This document shows positions 32,004 to 33,380 of a DNA stretch of 33,380 bases, piece after piece (the stretch's first letter is position 1; the number at the start of each line of letters is the position of its first letter). Both the position numbers and the translations under genes were made by a program. Location: assembly GCF_021531475.1 (NCBI RefSeq), contig NZ_JADYTX010000024.1, forward strand, positions 1 to 33,380. The letters are read 5' to 3'. The notes beneath the pieces were generated by a model that was not told where the DNA came from, did not search any database, and saw nothing but the letters and a program-made list of their open reading frames with translations. The stretch comes from Fusobacterium perfoetens (GTDB lineage Bacteria > Fusobacteriota > Fusobacteriia > Fusobacteriales > Fusobacteriaceae).

Positions 32004-32012
32004 TGTTATAAT
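32004..32012 (+). promoter_or_regulatory. Extended -10 promoter of the cysteine desulfurase gene
   Basis: TGT followed by TATAAT (32007-32012), about 38 bases before the start codon; no clear -35. Confidence 0.6.
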
Positions 32013-32049
32013 CTTATAAAATAATAAATAATAATTGAGGTAAAATTTT

Positions 32050-33207
32050 ATGAATAGAGAATATTATTTTGACCATAGTGCCACATCAAACCCAAAACCA
32101 AAAATAGTTATTGATACAGTTTTAGAGGCAATCACTACTTTTAATGGAAATCCAAGTAGAAGTTCTTATAAAAAAAATATATCTTTAGATAGAAAAATTT
32201 TAGAAGTCCGTGAAAAATTAGCAAATTTTTTTAATATATCTACCCCTTTACAGATAGCTTTTACCAAAAATTCAACTGAATCTCTTAATTTTGCTATCAA
32301 AGGTTTAGGATTTGAAAACTGTCATATTATAACATCAGTTTTAGAACATAACTCTGTCCTTAGACCACTAAATTATCTAAAAGATAATAAAGGAGTGGAG
32401 ATTTCATATATAACTCCTTCTAAAGATGATAAAGAGGTTATAAAAAATATAACTTCACTTATTAGAGAAGATACAAGAGCTATTGTTATAAATCATATAT
32501 CAAATGTCACTGGTTATATTTTTAATATAAAAGAGATTGGAAAAATTGCAAAAGATAATAATCTTATATTTATAGTTGACGTCTCTCAAAGTGCAGGTTT
32601 TTATCCAATAGATGTTACACGAGATAATATTGATATTTTATGTTTTACTGGTCATAAATCTTTAATGGGTATTCAAGGAATAGGGGGGATTTATATTAGA
32701 GAGGGGCTTTCTATCTCTCCAATTATTGAAGGGGGAACTGGTAGTTTTTCAAAACTTCCAAGACAACCTCTGAAAATGCCAGAAATGTTAGAGGCTGGTA
32801 CTTCTAATACTCCGGGAATATTAAGTCTTGGTGCTGGTATTGATTATATAAATTCTATTGGTCTAGAAAATATTAAAAATCATAAAACTAACTTAGTAAA
32901 TTATTTTATAAAATCTCTTTCTGATATTCCAGAAATAATAATATATGATAATTTCAACATAGAAAGAGGACCTGTTGTGGCTTTAAATGTAAAAGATATT
33001 CCATCTTCTGAACTTTCGGATATTTTATCTGAAGAATTTAATATTTGCACAAGAGGTGGGTTTCATTGTGCTCCTCTAGCTCATAAATATTTAGGAACTT
33101 ATGAAGATGGAGCTGTTAGATTTTCTTTTGGATATACCAATACTATTAAAGAAATTGATTATTGTATCTCAGCTTTAAAAGAAATCATCAGTTTTTTCTA
33201 TAAATAA
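32050..33207 (+). CDS. Cysteine desulfurase (NifS-like, class V aminotransferase)
   Basis: 385 residues. PLP-dependent removal of sulfur from cysteine to form an enzyme persulfide and alanine. Markers: FDHSATSNPKP (7-17), LEHNSVLRP with the PLP-stacking H100, D177, the Schiff-base lysine K203 in TGHKSLMG, and the catalytic C340 in RGGFHCAPLAHK. The short active-site loop and stand-alone context suggest the NifS-like group found in Firmicutes/Fusobacteria rather than IscS or SufS in a cluster; no scaffold gene (iscU/sufU) follows. Sulfur may go to tRNA thiolation or Fe-S assembly; inferred. Start ATG has TTGAGGT 8 nt upstream. Confidence 0.9.
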   Translation: MNREYYFDHSATSNPKPKIVIDTVLEAITTFNGNPSRSSYKKNISLDRKILEVREKLANFFNISTPLQIAFTKNSTESLNFAIKGLGFENCHIITSVLEHNSVLRPLNYLKDNKGVEISYITPSKDDKEVIKNITSLIREDTRAIVINHISNVTGYIFNIKEIGKIAKDNNLIFIVDVSQSAGFYPIDVTRDNIDILCFTGHKSLMGIQGIGGIYIREGLSISPIIEGGTGSFSKLPRQPLKMPEMLEAGTSNTPGILSLGAGIDYINSIGLENIKNHKTNLVNYFIKSLSDIPEIIIYDNFNIERGPVVALNVKDIPSSELSDILSEEFNICTRGGFHCAPLAHKYLGTYEDGAVRFSFGYTNTIKEIDYCISALKEIISFFYK

Positions 33208-33261
33208 TTTCTTTTATTTCCAACATTTTTTATTTTTTTTTAGAAATATTTAATTTTTTTA

Positions 33262-33290
33262 TTGACAAGATTTATATTTTTTGATATGAT
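33262..33290 (+). promoter_or_regulatory. Strong promoter of tRNA-Ala (or of a longer stable-RNA operon)
   Basis: TTGACA (33262-33267), 17-nt spacer, TATGAT (33285-33290), directly before the tRNA. Confidence 0.85.
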
Positions 33291-33301
33291 ATACCTTGTT
33301 C

Positions 33302-33378
33302 GGGGATATAGCTCAGTTTGGGAGAGCGACGCACTTGCACTGCGTAGGTCAGCGGTTCGATCCCGCTTATCTCCACCA
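33302..33378 (+). tRNA. tRNA-Ala, anticodon TGC, CCA end encoded
   Basis: Acceptor GGGGATA (33302-33308) pairs with TATCTCC (33368-33374), with the alanine identity pair G3-U70. D arm GCTC/GAGC, anticodon stem ACGCA/TGCGT around loop CTTGCAC (anticodon TGC), T arm with GGTTCGATCC, then A and CCA. The window ends two bases later; whether rRNA or more tRNAs follow cannot be seen. Confidence 0.97.
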
Positions 33379-33380
33379 TT

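Overview
This is a gene-dense, very AT-rich stretch of bacterial chromosome. The codon use (A/T-ending codons, AGA/AGG arginine), the strong AGGAGG-type ribosome binding sites, the mix of Gram-positive-like and Gram-negative-like genes and the gene content point to a Fusobacterium or close relative. The genus is an inference; no rRNA or other marker gene was available to me. No phage, plasmid, CRISPR or intact insertion sequence is visible. The accessory material is non-coding: a family of imperfect palindromic repeats, a purine riboswitch, a candidate small RNA and dense regulatory sites.

Layout. 1-459: a degenerate repeat copy and the edge of a leftward promoter. 460-2314 (minus): a lactate dehydrogenase-family enzyme and phosphatidylserine synthase. 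2513-4603 (plus): a membrane-anchored protein of unknown function and type III pantothenate kinase, converging through a shared terminator on glyA (4644-5894, minus). 6098-7278 (plus): a diacylglycerol kinase-like lipid kinase and a small unknown protein. 7493-9004 (minus): a MATE transporter with a purine riboswitch in its leader. 9310-10658 (minus): a 2-hydroxycarboxylate (citrate/malate type) transporter whose start codon is out of frame with its body across an A7 run. 10865-11173 (minus): a small winged-helix, cysteine-rich protein, divergent from two overlapping TtcA-like PP-loop genes (11339-13079). 13218-16197: a ferrous iron uptake operon, feoA-feoA-feoB-small Cys-rich membrane protein. 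16363-17151: glutamate racemase, with a coupled leader ORF.

17152-17747 is a 596-base gene-free stretch carrying a striking array of a TACYACA motif. 17748-25045 is a complete phosphate module: phoU, pstB, pstA and pstC on the minus strand, diverging from pstS and a PhoB/PhoR-type two-component pair on the plus strand. Two back-to-back Pho boxes (four 11-bp-period hexamers each) sit between pstC and pstS. 25094-27148: a cytoplasmic GH13 glucosidase. 27550-28740: a PatB/MalY aminotransferase-fold lyase. 28953-29037 (plus): a candidate small RNA gene in its own promoter-terminator unit, facing an EF-G-like GTPase (29108-31189). Then an HU protein (31426-31701), a cysteine desulfurase (32050-33207) and tRNA-Ala(UGC) with its own strong promoter at the right edge.

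Together the genes cover phosphate and iron acquisition, sulfur transfer (cysteine desulfurase, TtcA-like enzymes, PatB), lipid synthesis and central metabolism. The items most worth a second look are the candidate sRNA at 28953, the TACYACA array at 17252-17672, the riboswitch-controlled MATE gene, the frameshifted transporter, the divergent Pho boxes and the palindromic repeat family.
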